Shown: piece after piece, positions 1 to 7,093 of the stretch
Position numbering within the stretch: position 1 is the first letter of the stretch
Layout: each line of letters begins with the position of its first letter
DNA from: an uncultured Caryophanales bacterium
Lineage (GTDB): Bacteria; Bacillota_I; Bacilli_A; RF39; UBA660
Direction of reading: 5' to 3'
Assembly (NCBI GenBank): GCA_905206805.1
Contig: CAJLIR010000001.1
Location: 1-64,000, forward strand
DNA: 64,000 nucleotides
Program-made: the position numbers and the translations under genes
Notes under the pieces: generated by a model
What the model was told of the DNA's origin: nothing
Databases searched by the model: none
What the model saw: only the letters and a program-made list of their open reading frames with translations

Positions 1-230
1 AAAATGTAGAAAGATATAGTAGTGATGAAGATGTATTTACTCTATATACAGAATTGTCAAAAAGTGAGTTAGAAAAAAATACTATGATTGCTGAAGCCAG
101 AGAAGAGGGAATTAATAAGAGAAATACACAGATAGCAAAAACAATGATACAAAAGAAATTCAATTTAGACTCAATATCAGAAATAACAGGATTAAGTATA
201 AAAGAATTATCAAAATTAAAATTAGGTTAA
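1..230 (+). CDS. C-terminal end of an Rpn-family (PD-(D/E)XK) nuclease / putative transposase, cut by the window edge
   Basis: An open frame enters from the left edge and stops at TAA 228-230, giving about 75 residues. The tail has the pattern typical of Rpn-family proteins: a charged EAREEGINKR helix, then AKTMIQKKFNLDSISEITG and LSIKELSKL. In this family (recombination-promoting nuclease, also annotated PD-(D/E)XK nuclease family transposase) that C-terminal segment follows the catalytic domain. The catalytic domain itself lies outside the window, so I cannot tell whether the gene is intact. It is followed by a clear terminator. Confidence 0.65.
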   Translation, partial: NVERYSSDEDVFTLYTELSKSELEKNTMIAEAREEGINKRNTQIAKTMIQKKFNLDSISEITGLSIKELSKLKLG

Positions 231-275
231 TATCTAATATCTATAATAAATAATACAAATAAATATTTTTTATTT

Positions 276-305
276 AATACAGATTTTTCTGTATTTTTCT
301 TTTTA
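276..305 (+). terminator. Rho-independent terminator after the Rpn-type gene
   Basis: AATACAG (276-282) pairs with CTGTATT (289-295) around a 6-nt loop and is followed by a T-rich run. It separates the Rpn tail from miaB. Confidence 0.75.
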
Positions 306-360
306 ATAATTTACTTATAATGTATTTTATGGTATTATTTTAAAGGAAAGTTGTGATGTT

Positions 361-1785
361 ATGAATTTACCTAGTTTATTAGAAGCAAAAAAAAGAAGTA
401 ATAAGGAAGTTTTAACAAAAACTATTGATTATATTACTTCAAATGATTTAAAAAATATTGGTAGCGGTAAAAAATATTTTATTAAGACTTATGGTTGTCA
501 AATGAATGAACACGATACTGAAAATATTAAGGCAATATTAGAAGATATGAGTTTTGAAGAAATTGATTCGATGGAAGATGCTGATTTAATTTTACTTAAC
601 ACTTGCGCAATTAGAGAAAATGCCCATAACAAGGTATTTGGTATGATAGGAAGAATTAAAAATTTAAAAGAAAGAAAGCCAAATATTATTGTTGGATTAT
701 GTGGCTGTATGGCACAGGAAGAAGTTGTAGTAGATGAGATTTTAGCAAAACACAATTGGTTAGATATTGTATTTGGTACACATAATATTTATAATTTACC
801 TCAAATTTTAGCAAAATCTTTAAATAAGAAAAAAATTGAGGTAGAAGTCTTAAGCTGTGAAGGAGATATTGTTGAAAATATTCCAGTTAAAAGAGATAGT
901 AAATATAAAGCTTGGGTAAATATTATGTATGGTTGTGATAAATTTTGTACTTATTGTATTGTCCCATATACTAGAGGTAAACAAAGAAGTAGACATCCAG
1001 AACATATACTAGAAGAAGTAAAAGAATTAGTTAAAGATGGTTATAGGGAAGTTACTTTACTAGGACAAAATGTTAATGCTTATGGAAAAGATTTAGATAT
1101 TAATTATAAAATGGAAAATTTGTTAGAAGATGTTGCTAAAACTGGTATTGAAAGAGTTAGATTTGTTACAAGTCATCCATGGGATTTTACAGATAATATG
1201 ATTGAAACAATAAAAAAATATCCTAATATTATGCCTTATATACATCTACCCCTACAATCAGGTTCAAGCAAAATTTTAAAATTAATGGGTAGAAGATATA
1301 CTAAAGAATCATATTTAGAATTGTATAGAAAAATGAAAGAAGCATTACCTTATAGTTCCATTACAACAGACATTATTGTTGGATTTCCAGGTGAAACAGA
1401 AAAAGATTTTGAGGAAACTTTAGAAGTAGTTAATGAATGTAAATTTGATTCAGCATATACATTTATATTTTCACCAAGAGTTGGAACACCTGCAGCAAAG
1501 ATGTCTGATGATGTTACTTTAGACGAAAAAAACGATAGATTACAAAGATTAAATACTTTAATAAATAAATATTCTAAAGAGGCAAACGATAAATATTTGA
1601 ATAAAATAGTTCCTGTTTTAATTGAGGGGTATAGTGAAAAGGATAGTACTAAATTAATGGGTTATACAGATACTATGAAATTAGTTAATGTTGATGGTAA
1701 TTGTGAAAATATTGGAAAAATAGTTAACGTTAAAATAAATGAAATTAAGACATGGAGTATGGATGGAGAAATTGTTAATGATTGA
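361..1785 (+). CDS. miaB: tRNA-2-methylthio-N6-dimethylallyladenosine synthase MiaB
   Basis: Radical SAM methylthiotransferase that adds the 2-methylthio group to i6A37 of tRNAs reading UNN codons. The 474 residues have the family order. The N-terminal UPF0004 domain carries three cluster cysteines (YGCQMN C46, NTCAIRE C82, CGCMAQE C116). The radical SAM motif CDKFCTYC (C192, C196, C199) is followed by IVPYTRG, and a TRAM domain occupies about residues 405-470. The start is ATG 361 behind AAAGGAAAG at 342-350; nearby ATG and GTG triplets are out of frame. TATAAT at 316-321 is a plausible -10. The next gene starts inside its last codons. Size and motifs match MiaB rather than MtaB or RimO. Confidence 0.96.
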   Translation: MNLPSLLEAKKRSNKEVLTKTIDYITSNDLKNIGSGKKYFIKTYGCQMNEHDTENIKAILEDMSFEEIDSMEDADLILLNTCAIRENAHNKVFGMIGRIKNLKERKPNIIVGLCGCMAQEEVVVDEILAKHNWLDIVFGTHNIYNLPQILAKSLNKKKIEVEVLSCEGDIVENIPVKRDSKYKAWVNIMYGCDKFCTYCIVPYTRGKQRSRHPEHILEEVKELVKDGYREVTLLGQNVNAYGKDLDINYKMENLLEDVAKTGIERVRFVTSHPWDFTDNMIETIKKYPNIMPYIHLPLQSGSSKILKLMGRRYTKESYLELYRKMKEALPYSSITTDIIVGFPGETEKDFEETLEVVNECKFDSAYTFIFSPRVGTPAAKMSDDVTLDEKNDRLQRLNTLINKYSKEANDKYLNKIVPVLIEGYSEKDSTKLMGYTDTMKLVNVDGNCENIGKIVNVKINEIKTWSMDGEIVND

Positions 1786-2263
1786 GTTTCAATATGAGAT
1801 AACTAAAAAAAGTCATTTTAAAAGTTTATTAAAAAATCAACTTAAAACAATTTCTTTTTTTCTGTTTATTTTTACGTTTTGTTATTTTGGAATTAATTTA
1901 GAAGCTTTTTTATATAATTTTCCATATAATACTAAATTAGTATTAATTACATATATTATTTATTTAGCAATTATTTTTGCTATTATGTTTTTAATAAGTA
2001 TTATATACTCTTTAATAATGACACATTTATTTAAAAAGAATAATATGTATAAACTTTATAATTATAAAATAGAAAAAAATAAATTAATAGAAAAAAATAG
2101 TAATTATATTATTGATTTGAATGTGGTAAAAAGAATTTTTGTAAAGAAAAATTATGTAAAATTTACTTCTTTTAAATTAAGAGAAGTAATAACTTTTGAA
2201 AAAAATAATTTTATTAATAAAGATGATTTTAAAAAGTTAAAAGAATTTTTAAAAAATAAATAG
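1778..2263 (+). CDS. YcxB-like two-TM membrane protein
   Basis: About 161 residues. ATG 1778 overlaps the miaB stop by 8 nt and has GGAGAA at 1765-1770, so I prefer it to the upstream in-frame start inside miaB. Two hydrophobic segments (residues about 24-42 and 54-80) are followed by a basic cytosolic tail. The tail resembles the YcxB-like C-terminal domain: YIIDLNVVKRIFVKKNYV, then a TFEKNNF segment and a closing helix. Function of that family is unknown. Overlap with miaB suggests translational coupling. Confidence 0.6.
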   Translation: MIEFQYEITKKSHFKSLLKNQLKTISFFLFIFTFCYFGINLEAFLYNFPYNTKLVLITYIIYLAIIFAIMFLISIIYSLIMTHLFKKNNMYKLYNYKIEKNKLIEKNSNYIIDLNVVKRIFVKKNYVKFTSFKLREVITFEKNNFINKDDFKKLKEFLKNK

Positions 2264-2271
2264 GTGGTTGT

Positions 2272-3111
2272 ATGAAAAGAATAATTTTTGTAGTAAGTTT
2301 TATGTTTGTTTTATTACCTATAAATGCCTTAGCAACTTCTGGATCATTAAAAAAAGATTCTATAAAGGAATGTGAGGGAACTCTTTATGGAACTCATGGC
2401 AGTGATAATCATTATCATATTGCTATAAAAAGCGAAAATGGAAGTTATGTTGCAAGTGGAGAGGCAATTTACAATGATCCTTGTCCTATAAAACAAGATG
2501 ATAATACTGATAATAAAGATGATGATTTGATTACTGATAGCAGTTTAAAAGAAATTAAAATAAATGGGGATAGTATAAATATAAGTGATACTATGGAATA
2601 TACTACTACAAGTGATGTTGCTAATTTAGAAGTTAAAGCTAATAGTGAATCTGCTAAAGTTGAATACGAAAATATAACAAATTTAAATATGGGTAATAAC
2701 ATTGTTAATATTAAAGTTACAAATGGCAATAGTAATACAAAATATGTACTAATTATAGTTCGTGAAAAAAGCTTAAGTAATAATAAAAATATAGTAATAA
2801 AAATAGATGGTGAAGAAGTTAATTTTGATAATTATAAATATAACATTGAGGTAAAAAACGATGTTAAATCTCTAAATATTGATTATATATTAGAAGATAA
2901 AAATGCTCATGTAGATATTTTAGACAATGAAAATTTTGTTGTTGGTAAAAATGATGTTAAAATTATTGTTACTGCTGAAGATGGTAGCAGTTTAGAATAT
3001 ACAATAAAAGTAACAAAATTGGATTTAATTAATAGTATTATTAAAATTGTTTTAGGAAGTAGTATAGTAGTTAGTATTATTGCTATATTTAAAAAAATAT
3101 TTAAACATTAA
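2272..3111 (+). CDS. Secreted, membrane-anchored protein with YHYH-like and cadherin-like repeats
   Basis: 279 residues, with an N-terminal signal peptide ending near NALA and a C-terminal TM segment (about 252-272) ending in basic residues. After the signal comes a Cys-flanked segment with YGTHGSDNHYH, similar to YHYH-type domains. An acidic linker (DDNTDNKDDD) follows, then two repeats resembling cadherin-like beta-sandwich (PF12733) domains: LKEIKINGDSINIS...VKVTNG and NKNIVIKIDGEEVNF...VTAEDG. This architecture suits a surface-exposed adhesion or cell-wall protein; the actual ligand is unknown. The RBS AGGTGG overlaps the end of the preceding gene, so the two are probably co-transcribed. 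Confidence 0.65.
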   Translation: MKRIIFVVSFMFVLLPINALATSGSLKKDSIKECEGTLYGTHGSDNHYHIAIKSENGSYVASGEAIYNDPCPIKQDDNTDNKDDDLITDSSLKEIKINGDSINISDTMEYTTTSDVANLEVKANSESAKVEYENITNLNMGNNIVNIKVTNGNSNTKYVLIIVREKSLSNNKNIVIKIDGEEVNFDNYKYNIEVKNDVKSLNIDYILEDKNAHVDILDNENFVVGKNDVKIIVTAEDGSSLEYTIKVTKLDLINSIIKIVLGSSIVVSIIAIFKKIFKH

Positions 3112-3136
3112 AATAAGAAGCGATTGCTTCTTATTT
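3111..3136. terminator. Bidirectional terminator between convergent genes
   Basis: AAATAAGAAGC (3111-3121) is perfectly complementary to GCTTCTTATTT (3126-3136) across GATT. It overlaps the ends of both flanking genes and has A/T tracts on each side. Confidence 0.85.
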
Positions 3137-3622
3137 TACTTTAACTTTAAAAGATATTTCTTTATCCAAACTAATTTGTCTATAAATAACGCCACATTCG
3201 TCAAACATTCTTTTTGATGCGATAACACCATCTGTATCTTTATATTTATCTTCTTCATATACAATTTCTTTTATTCCTGATTGAATAATTGCTTTTGCAC
3301 ATTCATTGCAAGGAAATAGACTAACATATAGTTTAGAACCATATAAACTCTTTTTTTCACCTGGAAAATTTAAAATAGCGTTTAATTCAGCATGACAAAC
3401 ATACAAATATTTAGTTTCTAGTGGATTGCCAACTCTATCCCAAGGAAAATCGTCATCATTAAAGCCATTAGGGGTTCCATTATATCCAATTGATAAAATA
3501 TGATTAGTATTATCAACTATACAAGCACCTACTTGAGTATTAGGATCTTTACTTCTCATTGCTGATAATTTAGCAACATTCATAAAATATTCGTCCCAAG
3601 TTAAATAATTTTCTCTCTTCAT
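3131..3622 (-). CDS. Deoxycytidylate (dCMP) deaminase, ComEB family
   Basis: Zinc enzyme deaminating dCMP to dUMP, feeding dTMP synthesis. 163 residues. Seen: CHAELNAI (zinc His and catalytic Glu) and PCNECAKAI (two zinc Cys), plus the NTQVGACIVD and GYNGTPNGF segments typical of dCMP deaminases and ComEB. The in-frame TTG at 3634 overlaps the Shine-Dalgarno GAGGTG (plus-strand 3627-3632), so ATG at 3622 is the start. A late-competence role, as the ComEB name implies, is not supported by any neighbour here. Confidence 0.92.
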   Translation of the reverse strand: MKRENYLTWDEYFMNVAKLSAMRSKDPNTQVGACIVDNTNHILSIGYNGTPNGFNDDDFPWDRVGNPLETKYLYVCHAELNAILNFPGEKKSLYGSKLYVSLFPCNECAKAIIQSGIKEIVYEEDKYKDTDGVIASKRMFDECGVIYRQISLDKEISFKVKVK

Positions 3623-3701
3623 AAAACACCTCAAAAAAATTATAACACATTTTTTTGATAATTTTTAATTTATTTGATATTATAATAATGAGGGTGATAA
3701 T

Positions 3702-4916
3702 ATGTTAGAATTGGAAAATAAGTATATTGATTTATTATTAAAAAGATGTTTAAATTTAAAAAAGAGTACATCTTTATTTATAAGTTATGATAAAACTTGT
3801 GGTGATTTTGTAAAAAAATTAGTTTTAAGAGCTAAAGAATTAGGTTATAGTGATATATATGAAGATTGTAGTGATATTTTTTATCTTAAAAATAAATTGA
3901 TGAATTCAAGTTTATATGAAATAGAAAATGATCCATATTATGATAAAAGTATTTGGGATAAATATGCAGAGAAAAAAGCAAACTTTTTAATGCTTGAAAC
4001 AGAATTTCCAGGAGTAATGGATGGAGTTGATTCAAAAAAATTAGGGTTAGCAAAATCGGTAAATAGAAAAACTAGACCATTATTTAGACATTTAGAAACA
4101 ACTTATCAAATTCCTTGGTGTATTGCTGCTATACCAAATAAAATATGGGCAGATAAGATGTTTCCAAATAGTGAAGACTCATATAAAGAATTATTCTTGG
4201 TTATTTGTAAAATGTGTATGGTTGATAGAGATGATCCTATTAAAAGTTGGAATGACTTTATGTTAAAATCAAAAGGTGATATTGATTGGTTAAATTCTTT
4301 AGAAATTAAGAGTTTACATTATACAAATGAATTAGGAACTGATTTAAAAATAGAAATGCCAAAAGAATATTCTTGGTCAGGACTTACAGATGATTTAAAA
4401 AATAAAATGATAGTTAATATGCCAAGCTATGAAATTTTTGCATCACCAAATTATAAAAAAACAGAAGGAATTGTAGTATCTTCTAAACCACTTTATTATG
4501 GTGGTGGACTAATCGAAAATTTCTATCTTAAATTTAAGGATGGTAAAGTAATTGATTTTAATGCAGAAAAAGGTCGTGAACTTTTAAAAAGTATTATTGA
4601 AAGTGATGATAATTCTTATTATTTAGGAGAAGTAGCATTAGTAAACTTTGATTCACCAATTTCAAATACTGGTTTAGTATTCGGTACAACATTATTTGAT
4701 GAAAATGCATCTTGTCATTTAGCGCTTGGTGATGGTTTTCCAACTACAATACCAAATGGTGCAAGTTTAAGTCGTGAAGAATTATTAGAACTTGGTATAA
4801 ATTCATCTTCTAATCATGTTGATTTTATGATAGGTACAAGTGATTTAAAAATAGAAGCAGAAACTAAAAATGGTAAACAATTAATATTTAAAAACGGTAA
4901 TTTTATAAGTCATTAG
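3702..4916 (+). CDS. M29 family aminopeptidase (AmpS/PepS type)
   Basis: 404 residues, matching the family length. It is a cytosolic metallo-aminopeptidase releasing N-terminal residues from peptides. Visible family segments: LGTDLKIEMPKE, NMPSYEIFASPN (first metal Glu), YLGEVALV (second Glu), ASCHLALG (His) and SNHVDFMIGT (His and Asp). These are the thermophilic-aminopeptidase fold ligands. The start ATG follows GAGGGTGATAAT. It stands alone, between the divergent dCMP deaminase and a terminator. Confidence 0.93.
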   Translation: MLELENKYIDLLLKRCLNLKKSTSLFISYDKTCGDFVKKLVLRAKELGYSDIYEDCSDIFYLKNKLMNSSLYEIENDPYYDKSIWDKYAEKKANFLMLETEFPGVMDGVDSKKLGLAKSVNRKTRPLFRHLETTYQIPWCIAAIPNKIWADKMFPNSEDSYKELFLVICKMCMVDRDDPIKSWNDFMLKSKGDIDWLNSLEIKSLHYTNELGTDLKIEMPKEYSWSGLTDDLKNKMIVNMPSYEIFASPNYKKTEGIVVSSKPLYYGGGLIENFYLKFKDGKVIDFNAEKGRELLKSIIESDDNSYYLGEVALVNFDSPISNTGLVFGTTLFDENASCHLALGDGFPTTIPNGASLSREELLELGINSSSNHVDFMIGTSDLKIEAETKNGKQLIFKNGNFISH

Positions 4917-4939
4917 AAATCTATATTTTATAGATTTTT
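4917..4939 (+). terminator. Terminator after the M29 aminopeptidase
   Basis: AAATCTATA (4917-4925) pairs with TATAGATTT (4929-4937), loop TTT, followed by T residues. Confidence 0.7.
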
Positions 4940-5016
4940 GAGAATGTTGAAAAATAATTTTGTTAATATTTGTGTTTCGGCAAAAATAAAAAGCTGACAC
5001 AAAAAAATCCGGGATT

Positions 5017-5233
5017 ATGAAAAAAATTTCTGATTTTTTTATTTTAAAGGTATAAGCATTCCAATTTCTAATATTGCTAGAATTTTAGATGAAGATATAA
5101 AACTAAATTGTACATTGATAGATTATGTAATAATTTGTTTAATTTATATCATGATTAAAAAATAATTTGGAATAATTATCTTAATGAAGCTAGTAAAAAT
5201 ATTGTAAAAAAACAAAACTCAAATTTGATTTAG
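5017..5233 (+). pseudogene. Possible decayed small ORF
   Basis: Between the aminopeptidase terminator and the next gene, three short open frames lie end to end. ATG 5017 gives MKKISDFFILKV and a stop. The +2 frame continues KGISIPISNIARILDEDIK and stops at 5163-5165. A third frame gives WNNYLNEASKNIVKKQ to TAG 5231-5233. Joined by two frameshifts they would make a protein of about 70 residues. I do not recognise it, and chance cannot be excluded in such AT-rich DNA. The rest of 4940-5261 shows nothing beyond a weak inverted repeat AAAAAATC / GATTTTTT near 5003-5040. Confidence 0.25.
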
Positions 5234-5261
5234 TTTGTAAATATCGTTTTAATATGTTATA

Positions 5262-5282
5262 CTACCTTATGGTAGAGGAAGG
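5262..5282 (+). promoter_or_regulatory. Short dyad next to a strong Shine-Dalgarno (possible MerR-type operator)
   Basis: CTACC (5262-5266) is complementary to GGTAG (5271-5275) around TTAT. The right arm runs directly into GAGGAAGG (5275-5282), a strong ribosome binding site for the leader ORF. The dyad with a CTACC...GGTAGAGG layout also resembles operators bound by MerR-family regulators between -35 and -10. No MerR gene is in the window, so this reading is only a suggestion. Confidence 0.35.
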
Positions 5283-5289
5283 TTAGATT

Positions 5290-5328
5290 ATGGTTTTAGT
5301 AAGATTTGTTGAAAGTTTTATATTATAA
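5290..5328 (+). CDS. 12-codon leader ORF abutting the MATE-like gene
   Basis: GAGGAAGG (5275-5282), then 7 nt, then ATG 5290 opens MVLVRFVESFIL and stops at TAA 5326-5328. The next base begins the ATG of the membrane protein. The downstream gene has no Shine-Dalgarno of its own, whereas the leader has a strong one. Translation of the big gene is therefore probably coupled to the leader. Whether the peptide has a sensing role is unknown. Confidence 0.45.
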   Translation: MVLVRFVESFIL

Positions 5329-6540
5329 ATGAAAAGATTATTAAAAATTAGTTTAGATTTAGCTTGCCTTTCTTTTATACCAATAATCTCATGGTTTTTA
5401 TTAAGTATTATAATTGATAAAAACTTAATAAATATTTTTACACTTACATATCCAATACAATTTATTAGTTATATTCTAAGATCAGTATTTTCAACTGGAG
5501 CAAATATAAGCAAAGAAAAAGATAAAAATGAAAATGCGGTTATGTCAGGTATTTTTGTAGGAGTAATAGTTTCTATAATTATATTTTGTTTTATATTGGT
5601 TAATATAGAATTTTATATTAGCTTTATGAGTATGGATATAAAAATTTATAAATTATTTACAATTTATTCAGTAATAGAAATATTCCTACAAACTATTTTA
5701 ATGTTTATACTGGATAAATTATATTATGAAGAAGAAAATGCTTTAGCAAATAAATATTCTTTTATATTTAATTGCATATCACTATTTATATTAGTTTTTA
5801 TATCATTAATTACAAAAAATCAACTCTTAATAATTATTGTAACTCTATTTTTTTTAAGTGTTTTTGTAGGTTTTGTATTTTTTAAAACATTTAAGAATCA
5901 TAAATTTAAATTTAGTCTTAATATTTTAAATTGTATAAAATATAATTCTGTAGAATTATCTAGCAATATATTCTTATTAATTGTTTATTTACTTGGTTTT
6001 AGTAATACATTCGAATTTGGCCAAAAATATGTAGCAGCACTAACATTTGCAACATTAATAACAGATACACAGTTGGATACCTTTAATGCTATAACTATAG
6101 TTGCACAAATAGATATAAGCAAAGGCAATTTTAATTATAAGGAACATAGAAAAAATGCATATAAATTGGTTGCAATATTATTAAGTTCTATTTTTTTATT
6201 GTTTATAACACTATGTTGGTTTTATAAAATAAATTATTTTTTAACTATATTATATTTATTATTTGATGTCATAGTTTTCTTAATATCACCATTATACGAC
6301 TTAAAGATATCTTATTTACAAATTGAATGGTCGGCAGTGAAAACTACTATTAATGAGTTAATGTCATCCATTGTAAGATCAGCTTTTTCGTTTGTTAAAT
6401 TTCCATTTTGTACATCAATTGGTATGCTTTTATCATCTGTATATTCTTTTATTACAATAAATGGTTTGTTTTATAAATATTATAAAATTAGTAATAATGG
6501 TTTTATTGAGAAAAAGTTAAGTGAAAGGACGAATACTTGA
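5329..6540 (+). CDS. Polytopic membrane protein, MATE-like
   Basis: 403 residues with about 11-12 hydrophobic segments spread over the whole length and few charged loops. The central segment (FGQKYVAALTFATLITDTQLDTFNAI and the following AQIDISKGNFNY) and the overall size recall a divergent Na+-driven MATE efflux family. I do not see a motif that settles it, so transport is inferred from topology. A flippase or an unrelated permease remains possible. It is preceded without a gap by a 12-codon leader ORF and stands alone between two gene-poor stretches. Confidence 0.5.
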   Translation: MKRLLKISLDLACLSFIPIISWFLLSIIIDKNLINIFTLTYPIQFISYILRSVFSTGANISKEKDKNENAVMSGIFVGVIVSIIIFCFILVNIEFYISFMSMDIKIYKLFTIYSVIEIFLQTILMFILDKLYYEEENALANKYSFIFNCISLFILVFISLITKNQLLIIIVTLFFLSVFVGFVFFKTFKNHKFKFSLNILNCIKYNSVELSSNIFLLIVYLLGFSNTFEFGQKYVAALTFATLITDTQLDTFNAITIVAQIDISKGNFNYKEHRKNAYKLVAILLSSIFLLFITLCWFYKINYFLTILYLLFDVIVFLISPLYDLKISYLQIEWSAVKTTINELMSSIVRSAFSFVKFPFCTSIGMLLSSVYSFITINGLFYKYYKISNNGFIEKKLSERTNT

Positions 6541-6985
6541 AATTTAAGAGAAAATTTATAATTTAAGTATTAATTAGTTTTAAATATCTCCAAATATATT
6601 AATAAATATACATAAATAGGCAATTATTAAGCTTTTAATTATTTTGCTATGTTTTTTTTGATACCATAGTCATATGAAAAAACTTTTTTATTTTTTGTTC
6701 AATACATTTTATCAAGTCTTTCTTTTTGTATTTTTATCTACAAACTATTTTATACTTTACAATTTTACAAATAGCATATATGCTTGTAGATTATGATGTG
6801 TTATAGCAATCCTGCTTGTGAAAATATTTATCATGTTTGCCCTGTAATAACAATAAAGAAATAATAAATTTTATAAATATTAAATATGGTAAATTACATA
6901 ATTTATTTTTATAGATTATGTTTTTTAGTATAAATTTATATTTGTAATTTTGATTATGTTAAATTATATAATTATTTATACTTAA
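6541..6985. other. AT-rich intergenic stretch without a convincing gene
   Basis: No credible coding gene. Two things are visible. A perfect 12-bp palindrome AGCATATATGCT lies at 6773-6784 and is flanked by TACA/TGTA. Just after it is a 23-codon frame at 6793-6864 with four cysteines (MMCYSNPACENIYHVCPV...) that has no ribosome binding site. The latter could be the tail of a lost gene. Confidence 0.4.
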
Positions 6986-7013
6986 TTGACATATTTTACC
7001 TAAATGATATAAT
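6986..7013 (+). promoter_or_regulatory. Sigma-A promoter of the ABC exporter
   Basis: TTGACA (6986-6991), 16-nt spacer, TATAAT (7008-7013) preceded by TGA (extended -10). The expected start near 7020 leaves a leader of about 75 nt before the AGGAGG of the next gene. Confidence 0.75.
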
Positions 7014-7093
7014 TATTCTTGTAAAAAAAGGAAATAAATTATTTTTTATATATAATTATAATTAGAAATAATAAAATTAATAGGAGGAATATT

